Source of the DNA: CAILZL01 sp035548495
GTDB lineage: Bacteria; Pseudomonadota; Gammaproteobacteria; Steroidobacterales; Steroidobacteraceae
DNA: 64,000 nt
Direction: 5' to 3'
Assembly: GCA_035548495.1 (NCBI GenBank)
Contig: DASZSV010000043.1
Span: 27,834 to 91,833, forward strand
The notes beneath the pieces were generated by a model, which was not told the DNA's origin, did not search any database, and saw only the letters and a list, made by a program, of their open reading frames with translations. Positions 44,822-53,452 of the stretch are shown one piece after another (position 1 is the first letter of the stretch; each line of letters begins with the position of its first letter). The position numbers were made by a program, and so were the translations under genes.

Positions 44822-46192
44822 ATGAATACAGTGCCCGAGAATCAGTTCGCTGCTTCTGTTGCTTCACACTCCCGTGGAGCTTCCGGTTCCGGGACAGAGG
44901 TGTTGCTGCGTGCACAACTGGAGTTGTATGACCGCGCCCTGAATGCCACGAGCACTCATTTTGCGATCGTCGCCTGCCATTCACCGGATGCCGATGAGGT
45001 GGTGTATTGCAATCGCGCCATCGCTGAACACTATGGTTACTTGTCGGCGGAAATGATCGGCATGAGTTTTCTGGCGGCGGTGCTGCATCTGGATGCAGCA
45101 CGATGCCGCGAAGTCATTGCCACATTGCAAGGCGGACAGGAGGTGTCGATGGAGAATGAAGTGCCGCGCAAGGATGGCAGTACCTTCTGGATCGGCATCA
45201 CGTTGAGACCGTTGTTCGGTGCCGATGGCCAGTTGACACATTTCCTGAGTGTGGGCGCCGACATCACGCGCCGTCGCGAAGAAGCGCGCAAGAAACAGGA
45301 ATTGCAGGAACGCTTGATTGCCGAAATGAAAGAGCGTGAACGTATGGCGGCGGAGCTGAATCTGGCGCAGAAGCTGGAATCCGTGGGCCGTCTCGCTGCG
45401 GGACTGGCGCATGAAATCAATACACCTATCCAGTATGTGGGCGACAGTGTGTACTTTATCCGCGATGCCTACCAGGACATCAAGCGCTACATGGATGCGT
45501 CGCGCGACTTCATTGCATCGCTTCCTGAAGAACTGGGTGATGCAAATTTGCGCGCAACGGCGGATGACATCAGGACCACGATTGACTATGAGTTTCTGAC
45601 GGCGGAATGTCCGAAAGCCATTGAACGCATTGCCGAAGGTGCCGACCGTGTGGCAGGTATTGTGCGTGCGATGAAAGAGTTTGCCCATCCCGGCGGACAG
45701 GAACATGTGGCGGCCGACATCAATCATGCCCTGCAAACCACGCTGGTGGTGGCGACGAATGAATACAAATATCTGGCTGCCATGCACACGCATCTCGGTG
45801 AATTGCCGCTGGTGGTGTGCAACATTGGCGAATTGAACCAGGTATTCCTAAATCTCGTCGTCAACGCAGCGCATGCGATCCACGATGCCGGCAGGGATGT
45901 CAGCAGCGGCGAGATCCATGTACATACGGAAGTTGAAGGCGACATGGCTGTCATTCGCATTCGTGACAATGGTTGCGGCATTCCTGCGGAACATCTCGAC
46001 AAGATTTACGATCCCTTCTTCACCACCAAGGAAGTGGGACGAGGTACAGGTCAGGGATTGGCGATCACGCGTTCGATTATCGTTGATAAACACGGTGGCA
46101 AGGTCAGTGTTAACAGCACGGTTGGCAGTGGTACTGAATTCATTCTGCAAATACCGATCAATGGACACGTTGCAAAGACAGGTAACGTATGA
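44822..46192 (+). CDS. PAS-domain sensor histidine kinase (island kinase 1)
   Basis: The 456-aa product is a soluble two-component sensor kinase without transmembrane helices. A PAS domain with PAC motif spans about residues 35-155 (CNRAIAEHYGYLSAEMIG, then EVPRKDGSTFWIGITLRP). A short coiled coil leads to an H-box with phospho-acceptor His197 in LAAGLAHEINTPIQYV. The ATPase domain has NLVVNAAHAI (N-box), IRDNGCGIPAEHLDKIYDPFF (G1/F) and GTGQGLAITRSI (G2). The ATG at 44822 is preferred over an upstream GTG. It overlaps the next regulator by four bases (ATGA), so the pair is translationally coupled. The C-terminal half is nearly a duplicate of the minus-strand kinase at 48751-50523. The ligand is unknown. 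Confidence 0.92.
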   Translation: MNTVPENQFAASVASHSRGASGSGTEVLLRAQLELYDRALNATSTHFAIVACHSPDADEVVYCNRAIAEHYGYLSAEMIGMSFLAAVLHLDAARCREVIATLQGGQEVSMENEVPRKDGSTFWIGITLRPLFGADGQLTHFLSVGADITRRREEARKKQELQERLIAEMKERERMAAELNLAQKLESVGRLAAGLAHEINTPIQYVGDSVYFIRDAYQDIKRYMDASRDFIASLPEELGDANLRATADDIRTTIDYEFLTAECPKAIERIAEGADRVAGIVRAMKEFAHPGGQEHVAADINHALQTTLVVATNEYKYLAAMHTHLGELPLVVCNIGELNQVFLNLVVNAAHAIHDAGRDVSSGEIHVHTEVEGDMAVIRIRDNGCGIPAEHLDKIYDPFFTTKEVGRGTGQGLAITRSIIVDKHGGKVSVNSTVGSGTEFILQIPINGHVAKTGNV

Positions 46193-47391
46193 AGAACATT
46201 CTGTTCGTGGACGACGAAGTGGAGCTGCTTGACAGTCTGCGCGCGCGTCTGCGCAAACACCGCAGTGACTGGAACATGATCTTTGTGGAAAGCGGCGAAC
46301 GTGCCATCAAGGAACTGGAGCAGCAGCACATCGACCTGATTGTGTCTGACGTGAGAATGCCCGGCATGGATGGCGGCCAATTATTGACGGTGGTCAAGCA
46401 GCGCTGGCCTGACACCATCAGGATTGTGCTATCGGGTTATTCCGAACAGGCACAGGTATTGCGGCTGACCATGCTGGCGCAGCAATACATGGCCAAGCCA
46501 TGCAATGCACAGCAACTGGAAAATACCATTGAAAGGTGTTTCCAGTTGCACAGTCTGCTGACCAGCGACAAGGTGCGCGCCATTGTCGGCCGGGTTGGCA
46601 AGTTGCCGGTGTTGCCGAAAATATTTGCGCGCTTGCAGGAGGCCATTGCACAACCCAATATCAGCATGAACACCGTCAGTGACATTGTCAGCGCCGATGC
46701 GGCGATTGCCACCAAGGTATTGCAGATCGCGAATTCAGCCTTTTTTCGTCTGTCGAAACCGATATCCGGTATCAAGCAGGCAGTGACGTATCTTGGTATT
46801 GCCACGTTGCGCAATCTGGTGTTGTCTGCAGAAATCTTTGAACAATGGAAGAGCCCAAGAGACTTTCCACAGTTTGATGCAGAACGTCTGCAAACACATG
46901 CACTGATGTGCGCCGCGGCGTGCAAGTCATTGACTGCGCCAGGGCAATCCAATGACGATGCATGGATGCTCGGGCTGGTTCATGACATTGGTTATTGGGT
47001 ACTGGTGCAGGAAAGCCCCAGGGAACTGCTCAACGTGATGTCACAGGCGCGCGATACGAACACACCTGCATATCAGATTGAACAGCAGATCATCGGCGCG
47101 ACGCATGCCGAGATCGGTGCCTATCTGCTGGGCATGTGGGGCCTGCCCTATCCCATTGTCGAAGCAGTGGCCATGCATCACACGCCGCGAAACGTTGAAC
47201 AACATGGTTACGATCTGTTAGCGCTGCTGGCGACTGCGCATTCACTGTTGCCGAAGCATGGCGCGCATGCTTTCACGGAAGAGCTGGATGCGATTCCGGT
47301 GGTGGATGAGAATTATCTGGTTGCACTGAATGCACCCTTCAAGTGGGCTGAAGCCGAACAGCGGGTTCAGGCCAGTCAGGCCAGTTTTTAA
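46189..47391 (+). CDS. Response regulator with HDOD output domain
   Basis: The 400-aa product joins an N-terminal receiver domain (1-about 120) to an HDOD domain (about 140-335). The acidic pair Asp8/Asp9, the phospho-acceptor Asp54 in LIVSDVRMPGMDG, and the Lys in YMAKPCNA are present. HDOD signatures include LPVLPKIFARLQEAI, ISMNTVSDIVSADAAIATKVLQIANSAFF and the helix KPISGIKQAVTYLGIATLRNLVLS. HDOD domains are non-enzymatic relatives of HD domains, often linked to signalling by stress, motility or second messengers. It is translationally coupled to the upstream kinase, its obvious partner. A 13-bp hairpin follows at 47468-47499. Confidence 0.92.
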   Translation: MKNILFVDDEVELLDSLRARLRKHRSDWNMIFVESGERAIKELEQQHIDLIVSDVRMPGMDGGQLLTVVKQRWPDTIRIVLSGYSEQAQVLRLTMLAQQYMAKPCNAQQLENTIERCFQLHSLLTSDKVRAIVGRVGKLPVLPKIFARLQEAIAQPNISMNTVSDIVSADAAIATKVLQIANSAFFRLSKPISGIKQAVTYLGIATLRNLVLSAEIFEQWKSPRDFPQFDAERLQTHALMCAAACKSLTAPGQSNDDAWMLGLVHDIGYWVLVQESPRELLNVMSQARDTNTPAYQIEQQIIGATHAEIGAYLLGMWGLPYPIVEAVAMHHTPRNVEQHGYDLLALLATAHSLLPKHGAHAFTEELDAIPVVDENYLVALNAPFKWAEAEQRVQASQASF

Positions 47392-47467
47392 CCGGAGTCC
47401 AGTTATTTGCAGTGGGTGGAAAGAGCCGTTTTTCACAAACTGCCGGTTGCGCCACAGATGGCGCAGC

Positions 47468-47499
47468 CAAAATCATGCACTGTCGGGTGCATGATTTTG
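47468..47499. terminator. Terminator-like hairpin between the two regulators
   Basis: CAAAATCATGCAC (47468-47480) and GTGCATGATTTTG (47487-47499) are perfect 13-bp reverse complements around a six-base loop. The A-rich and T-rich bases at its foot let it serve in either direction. It separates the kinase-HDOD transcript from the next regulator. Confidence 0.65.
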
Positions 47500-47565
47500 T
47501 AAAGCGACGTTGAAAGTGTGCCGGAACGCATTTTTTCAGCCCGCGATAATTTCAGGTGATGCGAG

Positions 47566-48705
47566 ATGGCTCAAAAAGAATTGCCCAGAGTAATGTGTGT
47601 TGACGATGAACCGCGTGTTCTTGAAGGACTGGCGCTGCATCTGCGTCGCGATTACGAAGTGCATACCGCTACCAGCGGCGCCGTTGCGCTGAAATCATTG
47701 ATTGACATGGGTGCCGCGCCAGCAGTGGTGATATCTGACATGAGAATGCCCGTGATGGATGGGGCAACATTCCTGAAACAGGTCATGCATCTGTATCCGG
47801 AAACGACGCGTATTCTTTTGACTGGAGAACCCGGCCGCGAAGCGGCGGTGGACGCCATCAACAAGGGACAGATTTTCCGCTTTCTGACCAAGCCATGTGC
47901 GCCGGATCAACTGCGAGCTGCCGTGGATGCCGCCGTCACGCAGCATCGTGTGCTCATTGCAGAAAAAGTATTGCTGCAGGAAACCTTGATTGGCTGTATC
48001 AAGGCGTTGATTGATGTGCTGGCCATTACCAATCCGGTTGCCTTTGGCCGCGCCAGCCGTGTCACACGGCTGGCCAACGATCTTGCAAATGTCCTTGGCG
48101 GCAAACGTTTCTGGCAGGTAGAAGCAGCGGCCATGCTCTCCCAGATCGGTTACATTTCATTGCCGGTGGAACTTGTGGAGAAGGTTTATTACGGCGAGCA
48201 ACTGACACCGGAAGAAAAGGTGTTGATGGAAGGCGTACCGCAGGTAGCACGCACATTGCTCGGTCATATCCCGCGACTTGAACCGGTGCTGCAAATACTG
48301 ACAGAAGCCATTCAGCCCGGCAGTGGTGTAGCCGGTGACGGCATGATAAAACTTGGCGCCGGCATTTTGAGCCTGGTGCTTGAATACGATGCACTGATTG
48401 CACAAGGACATTCTGCCAGCGTTGCCATACAGACTTTGCGCAGCAGTAAATCGCATGATCAACAGATGGTGGAACAGTTTGCATCCATGCTCGGCACCGG
48501 CAGTGCAGCGGAAGAAATCAGAACCATGCCACTGCGTCTGGTGAAACCCGGTATGGTTATTCTGGATGACCTGCGTACGCATATGGGCACGTTGCTGGTG
48601 CCCAAGGGCTTTGAAGTGACGGAAGCATTTCTGGAGCGCATGCGGAATTTCGGTTCGAGCATTCTGCAGGAGAATGTTCGCGTCATGGCGTCCATCAATC
48701 AGTAG
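47566..48705 (+). CDS. Response regulator with degenerate HD-GYP-like domain
   Basis: The 379-aa product starts with a receiver domain (1-about 125; acidic pair Asp13/Asp14, acceptor Asp58 in VVISDMRMPVMDG, Lys in FRFLTKPCAP). The second half has the helical layout of RpfG-type HD-GYP proteins (NPVAFGRASRVTRLANDLANVLG, then LPVELVEKVYYGEQLTPEEKVLMEGVP). However, the HD pair is replaced by SQ in AAMLSQIGYISLP. The HHE and GYP motifs are missing as well. It is therefore unlikely to hydrolyse cyclic di-GMP and more likely binds a ligand or partner. It is convergent with kinase 2. No DNA-binding domain is visible. Confidence 0.85.
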   Translation: MAQKELPRVMCVDDEPRVLEGLALHLRRDYEVHTATSGAVALKSLIDMGAAPAVVISDMRMPVMDGATFLKQVMHLYPETTRILLTGEPGREAAVDAINKGQIFRFLTKPCAPDQLRAAVDAAVTQHRVLIAEKVLLQETLIGCIKALIDVLAITNPVAFGRASRVTRLANDLANVLGGKRFWQVEAAAMLSQIGYISLPVELVEKVYYGEQLTPEEKVLMEGVPQVARTLLGHIPRLEPVLQILTEAIQPGSGVAGDGMIKLGAGILSLVLEYDALIAQGHSASVAIQTLRSSKSHDQQMVEQFASMLGTGSAAEEIRTMPLRLVKPGMVILDDLRTHMGTLLVPKGFEVTEAFLERMRNFGSSILQENVRVMASINQ

Positions 48706-48750
48706 TCACGCATTGTCAGGGATGCAACAGAGAACGGCAGTGCACGTTGT

Positions 48751-50523
48751 TCAAGTATTGCCCTGGATGGTGTTGTTGCCGGGATCAACCGGCAATTGCA
48801 GAACGAATTCCGTTCCCTGCCCCACCGTGCTGTTGACGCTGATTTCGCCGCCGTGTTTATCGACGACGATGGAATGCGTAATGGCCAGTCCCTGACCTGT
48901 ACCTCGTCCCACTTCCTTGGTGGTGAAGAAGGGATCGTAAATCTTGTCGAGATGTTCAGCCGGAATGCCGCAACCATTGTCACGGATGCGGATCACCACT
49001 GTGTCGTTCATTGCTTCCGTGTGCACATGGATTTCGCCGCTGCTGACATCCTTGCCGGCATCCTGAATGGCATGCGCCGCATTGACGATGAGATTGAGGA
49101 ATACCTGGTTCAATTCACCGATGTTGCATGCCACCAGCGGCAAATTGCCAAAATGGGTGTGCACCGTGGCCAGATACTTGTATTCGTTCGTCGCCACCAC
49201 CAATGTGGTCTGCAAGGCATGATTGATGTCGGCATGACTGCGTTCCTTCACATCCGGATGTGCAAATTCCCTCATGGCGCCGACGATGCTGGCGACGCGT
49301 TCGGCGCCGTTGAAGGTGCGCTCAAATGCACGCGGCACTTCCTCGTTGAGAAACTCGATGTCTGCCGTGATCTCCGCCTGTGCAAGCGCCTCCTTTACAT
49401 TCTCCGGCGCAGTGCCTGCCATCACCCGGGCGAATGTTTCCCGATAGGTATTCAACAACCCATTCAGGTCGGCAAAGGCAGTGCGCAGGAAGTACAGGCT
49501 GTCACTGACAAACTGGATCGGCGTGTTGATCTCATGCGCAATGCCGGCGGCGAGTTGTCCCACCGATTCCAGTTTTTGTGCAAGTCTGAGGTTGATTTCC
49601 GCACGCTCACGTTGATGAATTTGTTCCAGCAGTTGCTGTTGCAATTCGCGCTGTTTGCGTTCGCCTTCGCGAATTTCGGTGATGTCCCGGCCGATGCCGA
49701 CAATGCCAATGATGGTCCCTGACGCATCACGCAGCGGAAACTTGGACGTCAGCAAGGTGCGGATTACACCGGAAGCATAGTCCAGTGCCTGTTCTTCACG
49801 ATCAATAAGCGGCTCGCCGGAACGGATGATGGCTTGTTCATCTTCATAAAATTTCTCCGCCATATGTGCCGGATAAAAATCGAAATCAGTGCTGCCGGTC
49901 AATCGTTGCGGTGTGGTTCCCATATTGCGTGCGACCACGTTGTTGCACGCCAGAAAGCGGCTGTTTGCATCCTTTGCGTAAATCATCACCGGCAACAGGT
50001 CGATCATGGCGCGCAATAATTCGTGCTGCGATATGATGGGTGTTGCATCGCCATGTGGTGAGCGGGCAGTGAACATGCCGGATGCAGCCGGGTTATTCTG
50101 TGGCATCTGCACATGACGCACGATGCATATCAGGCCACAGGCGGTGTTATCAAGAATCAGCGGGATTTTGCTGATCTTGACGGTGATGACATCACGTGTC
50201 AGCGGATTGATCCAGCGTTCTTCCCTGTCGTGCAGAGACTGGCCCGTGCGCATCAGCGCCTGTTCTTCGGCGAGCGCTTGCAGTGCTTCGGGACCGGGCC
50301 GCAGATCGAAACCGGTTTTTCCGGCCAGCAAGTGCGGTGATGCAAAACCGTGATAGCGGGCAAACAGTGCATTGCACAGCAGGAAGCGGCCTTCGGTGTC
50401 CTTTACACAGACCGCGTCCGGGAGATTGTCGAGCAGATTGTCGACAATGGCGCGCAGCAGGACGTCATCGCCAAGTGAGGGGCTTCCGGCTGAGTATTGT
50501 CCGCGGGCAGTACTGCTGTTCAT
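48751..50523 (-). CDS. Tandem-PAS sensor histidine kinase (island kinase 2)
   Basis: The 590-aa product has two PAS domains (about 25-140, with LPDAVCVKDTEGRFLLCN; about 150-280, with LPVMIYAKDANSRFLACN), a coiled coil (about 285-320) and a kinase core. The phospho-acceptor is His330 in LAAGIAHEINTPIQFV. The ATPase motifs NLIVNAAHAI, IRDNGCGIPAEHL and GTGQGLAITHSI are intact. No transmembrane helices are seen, so it is cytoplasmic. From the DINHALQTTL stretch to the end it is almost identical to kinase 1, but it lies on the opposite strand. It converges on the degenerate HD-GYP regulator with 45 bases between the stops. The start is the ATG at 50523. Confidence 0.92.
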   Translation of the reverse strand: MNSSTARGQYSAGSPSLGDDVLLRAIVDNLLDNLPDAVCVKDTEGRFLLCNALFARYHGFASPHLLAGKTGFDLRPGPEALQALAEEQALMRTGQSLHDREERWINPLTRDVITVKISKIPLILDNTACGLICIVRHVQMPQNNPAASGMFTARSPHGDATPIISQHELLRAMIDLLPVMIYAKDANSRFLACNNVVARNMGTTPQRLTGSTDFDFYPAHMAEKFYEDEQAIIRSGEPLIDREEQALDYASGVIRTLLTSKFPLRDASGTIIGIVGIGRDITEIREGERKQRELQQQLLEQIHQRERAEINLRLAQKLESVGQLAAGIAHEINTPIQFVSDSLYFLRTAFADLNGLLNTYRETFARVMAGTAPENVKEALAQAEITADIEFLNEEVPRAFERTFNGAERVASIVGAMREFAHPDVKERSHADINHALQTTLVVATNEYKYLATVHTHFGNLPLVACNIGELNQVFLNLIVNAAHAIQDAGKDVSSGEIHVHTEAMNDTVVIRIRDNGCGIPAEHLDKIYDPFFTTKEVGRGTGQGLAITHSIVVDKHGGEISVNSTVGQGTEFVLQLPVDPGNNTIQGNT

Positions 50524-50805
50524 GATGCTGTGGAATCGCAAATCGCGTGATTGAGCAGTGCTGTTGCCTGTAAACAGTTACGTTAAAAAATTGCGTGCAT
50601 GGCGAAACAAGGGCCGAAAACCTTGTCCTTCGCCAGCCTAGCGGCACGGATGACCGAACCTTTACCGGGACCGCTGGAAAATGCGGGAAAGTCCTGTCTT
50701 TGAATCGGGCTGCAGCCGGATGGCGGCGATCCGGTGGAGATTTTCGAGGGAGTGTGCAACGCAGTGATGTCCATGCCCGCCATTTACATATCTCCCGGAT
50801 TTCGC
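50524..50805. other. Gap upstream of the rpsO promoter
   Basis: This stretch between the start of kinase 2 and the rpsO promoter must contain the kinase 2 promoter on the minus strand. I see no clear sigma70 pair and no gene in it. Confidence 0.3.
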
Positions 50806-50834
50806 TTGAGATTGGGCGGGTTGCAGCATAGAAT
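50806..50834 (+). promoter_or_regulatory. Sigma70 promoter of rpsO
   Basis: TTGAGA (50806-50811), a 17-base spacer and TAGAAT (50829-50834) form a strong sigma70 promoter 76 bases before the rpsO ATG. The sequence just downstream (GCGCGCCC) is a GC-rich discriminator similar to that of the initiator tRNA promoter. Confidence 0.75.
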
Positions 50835-50857
50835 GCGCGCCCTGTTTTAGGGTCAAT

Positions 50858-50887
50858 GCAGGGCAAGCCCTGCCGGGCACAGTGCCC
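50858..50887 (+). promoter_or_regulatory. Structured rpsO leader, possible S15 autoregulatory site
   Basis: GCAGGG-CAAG-CCCTGC (50858-50873) and GGGCA-CAG-TGCCC (50875-50887) are two adjacent perfect hairpins ending 22 bases before the rpsO ATG. S15 represses its own translation through structured leaders in several bacteria, with lineage-specific folds. The position fits, but S15 binding here is an inference. Confidence 0.4.
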
Positions 50888-50909
50888 TGAAGGTCATAGA
50901 GGTTTTGTA

Positions 50910-51179
50910 ATGTCATTGTCGAATGAGCAAAAAGCCAGCGTGGTCAAGGATTTCAGCCGCAATCCCGCTGATACCGGTTCTCCTGAAGTGCAAATCGCCT
51001 TGTTGTCGACGCGTATCAACGGTCTTGGCGAACATTTCGCCAACAACAAGAACGATCATGCATCGCGCCGCGGATTGCTGAAGATGGTTAACCAGCGCCG
51101 CAAGTTGCTCGACTATCTTAAAAGCAGCGCACCTGAGCGTTATCAGGATGTCATCACCCGTCTGGGGTTGCGTCGCTAA
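50910..51179 (+). CDS. rpsO: 30S ribosomal protein S15
   Basis: S15 is a primary 16S rRNA-binding protein of the small subunit platform. The protein is 89 aa, the standard length. The family signature DTGSPEVQIALLSTRINGL is followed by HFANNKNDHASRRGLLKMVNQRRKLLDYLK. The ATG at 50910 follows a structured leader, with AGAGG at 50898-50902 as the ribosome site. A strong hairpin separates it from pnp. Confidence 0.98.
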   Translation: MSLSNEQKASVVKDFSRNPADTGSPEVQIALLSTRINGLGEHFANNKNDHASRRGLLKMVNQRRKLLDYLKSSAPERYQDVITRLGLRR

Positions 51180-51193
51180 GCCAACTGAATTTT

Positions 51194-51228
51194 ACGGGCT
51201 GCCTCTTCAACAAGTGGCAGCCCGTTTT
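51194..51228 (+). terminator. rpsO-pnp intergenic hairpin/terminator
   Basis: ACGGGCTGCC (51194-51203) pairs perfectly with GGCAGCCCGT (51216-51225), with an inner CTT/AAG pairing, followed by TTTTGCTTTT. As between rpsO and pnp in E. coli, it probably gives partial termination and may be an RNase III site controlling pnp. Confidence 0.8.
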
Positions 51229-51304
51229 GCTTTTACAGCCGGAATTTCACAATTCAAATTTCAAGTTTCTTTTATCAATCTGCAGAAGCGGTGGGAAATA
51301 TATC

Positions 51305-53389
51305 GTGAGTGTATTCAAACAGAGTTTTCAATATGGCAGCCATCAGGTCACCCTGGAAACAGGTGAACTTGCACGACAGGCTGATGGTTCAGTGCTGGTG
51401 ACGATGGGTGAAACCGTGGTGCTGGTCACCGCAGTGGCACGCAAGGAAGCTGAGCCCGGCAAGGATTTCTTTCCACTGACCATCAACTATATTGAAAAAA
51501 CCTATGCGGCGGGCCGCATTCCCGGCGGTTTCTTCAAACGCGAAGGCCGTCCTTCAGAAAAAGAAACACTCACGTCGCGATTGATTGATCGTCCATTGCG
51601 TCCACTGTTCCCCGAGCATTTCTATAACGAAGTGCAGGTGGTTGCCACGGTGCTGTCGGTGAACAAGGATATTGATGCGGACATTCCTTCGATGCTGGGT
51701 GCGTCTGCTGCACTTGCATTGTCCGGTGTGCCCTTCATGGGGCCGATTGGCGCCGCCAAAGTCGGCTACAAGAATGGCCAGTACATTCTGAATCCCACCA
51801 ATTCACAATTGAAAGATTCGCAACTTGATCTTGTCGTTGCGGGTACGGCGCAAGCCGTGTTGATGGTGGAATCCGAAGCCGCCTGTTTGCCTGAAGACGT
51901 GATGCTCGGTGCAGTGGTGTTTGGTCATGAACAGATGCAAGCGGCCATCAATGCCATCAACGCATTGAAGGCACAGGCCGGCAAGCCTGCATGGGATTGG
52001 CAGCCGCCAGCGGCCAACACCGCGCTTGAAAATGCCGTGGCACAGCGCGCACGCGCTGATCTGGATGCCGCATATCAGATTACCGAAAAGCAATCACGTT
52101 ATGCACGCATTGGTGAAATCAAGAAGGCCACTGTTGAAGCACTGTCTTCCGGCGATGCGCCACAGTTTGCCGCAGCCGATGTCAGCAAGGAACTGGGTAA
52201 TCTCGAATATCGTCTGGTGCGCGAACGCATTCTCTCTGGTGCGCCGCGTATTGACGGACGCGACACCAAAACCGTTCGCCCCATCTCCATTCGTACCGGC
52301 GTATTGCCGCGTACACATGGTTCTGCATTGTTCACGCGTGGCGAAACACAGGCAATGGTTGTCACCACTCTGGGTACCGGCAAGGATGCACAGATCATTG
52401 ACGCACTGGAAGGTGAACGTAAAGAACCTTTTATGTTGCACTATAACTTTCCTCCATTCAGCGTCGGTGAAACCGGCATGGTGGGTTCGCCGAAGCGCCG
52501 CGAAATTGGTCACGGCAATCTCGCGCGTCGTGGCATCAGCGCCGTGCTGCCGGATATGACGACGTTCCCTTACGTGATTCGCGTTGTGTCGGAAATTTTT
52601 GAATCCAATGGTTCCAGCTCAATGGCATCAGTTTGCGGCAGCAGCTTGTCGCTGATGGATGCTGGTGTGCCTATCAAAGCGCCGGTTGCAGGTGTGGCCA
52701 TGGGTCTGGTGAAAGAAGGTGATCGCTTCTCCGTGCTCACTGACATCCTTGGTGATGAAGATCATCTCGGCGACATGGATTTCAAAGTGGCTGGCACGGC
52801 TGATGGGGTCACCGCGTTGCAGATGGATATCAAGATCACCGGTATCACCAAAGAGATCATGCAGGTTGCATTGACCCAGGCCAAAGCAGGCCGGCTGCAT
52901 ATTCTCGGTGAAATGAACAAGGTCCTGAATGCGCCACGTGCGCAGATGTCCGAATGGGCACCGTCGATTATCACGCTCAAGATTGATCCGGAAAAGATTC
53001 GCGAAGTGATCGGCAAAGGTGGTGCGGTGATTCGCGCCATTACCGAAGAAACCGGTACCAGCATTGATATCGACAACGATGGTACTGTGAAGATTGCTTC
53101 CGTTGACGGCATGGCTGGCAAGGAAGCGCAACGCCGTATCGAATTGATCACGGCCGAAGTGGAAGTGGGTCGTGTGTACGAAGGCAAAGTCGTTCGTCTG
53201 ATGGACTTCGGCGCATTCGTCACCATTCTTCCCGGCAAGGATGGTCTGGTGCACATCTCGCAGATTTGCGAAGAACGTGTTGAACGCGTCAGCGACAAAC
53301 TGAAAGAAGGCGATGTAGTTCGCGTCAAAGTGCTGGAAGTTGATCGTCAGGGTCGCGTGCGCCTGAGCATGCGCAATGTGGATGGCTGA
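51305..53389 (+). CDS. pnp: Polyribonucleotide nucleotidyltransferase (PNPase)
   Basis: PNPase is the phosphorolytic 3'-5' exoribonuclease of the RNA degradosome. The protein is 694 aa from a GTG start at 51305, close to the usual 700. Two RNase PH domains are present (start FQYGSHQVTLETGELARQ; second near residue 310, with RTHGSALFTRGETQ). KH follows (KIREVIGKGGAVIRAITEETG) and then S1 (GRVYEGKVVRLMDFGAFVTI). The GTG fits family length and follows a GGTGGGAA stretch; the open frame extends 26 codons further upstream into the terminator region. It ends at a bidirectional terminator. Confidence 0.96.
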   Translation: MSVFKQSFQYGSHQVTLETGELARQADGSVLVTMGETVVLVTAVARKEAEPGKDFFPLTINYIEKTYAAGRIPGGFFKREGRPSEKETLTSRLIDRPLRPLFPEHFYNEVQVVATVLSVNKDIDADIPSMLGASAALALSGVPFMGPIGAAKVGYKNGQYILNPTNSQLKDSQLDLVVAGTAQAVLMVESEAACLPEDVMLGAVVFGHEQMQAAINAINALKAQAGKPAWDWQPPAANTALENAVAQRARADLDAAYQITEKQSRYARIGEIKKATVEALSSGDAPQFAAADVSKELGNLEYRLVRERILSGAPRIDGRDTKTVRPISIRTGVLPRTHGSALFTRGETQAMVVTTLGTGKDAQIIDALEGERKEPFMLHYNFPPFSVGETGMVGSPKRREIGHGNLARRGISAVLPDMTTFPYVIRVVSEIFESNGSSSMASVCGSSLSLMDAGVPIKAPVAGVAMGLVKEGDRFSVLTDILGDEDHLGDMDFKVAGTADGVTALQMDIKITGITKEIMQVALTQAKAGRLHILGEMNKVLNAPRAQMSEWAPSIITLKIDPEKIREVIGKGGAVIRAITEETGTSIDIDNDGTVKIASVDGMAGKEAQRRIELITAEVEVGRVYEGKVVRLMDFGAFVTILPGKDGLVHISQICEERVERVSDKLKEGDVVRVKVLEVDRQGRVRLSMRNVDG

Positions 53390-53419
53390 TACGTTCCAGC
53401 AATCTGATTGAAACCAGGG

Positions 53420-53452
53420 CGCCGCATCATCAAAGTGATGCGGCGTTTTTTA
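53420..53452. terminator. Bidirectional terminator between pnp and the ABC operon
   Basis: CGCCGCATCA (53420-53429) pairs with TGATGCGGCG (53436-53445), a perfect 10-bp stem with a six-base loop, followed by TTTTTTA. The stop codon of the convergent permease lies within the T-tract. Confidence 0.85.

Noticed and set aside
48796..49722. 308-codon plus-strand open frame opposite kinase 2
   Set aside because: It is the mirror of the conserved kinase core. The equivalent frame opposite kinase 1 also appears (44981-45793), as expected from shared codons rather than from a real gene.
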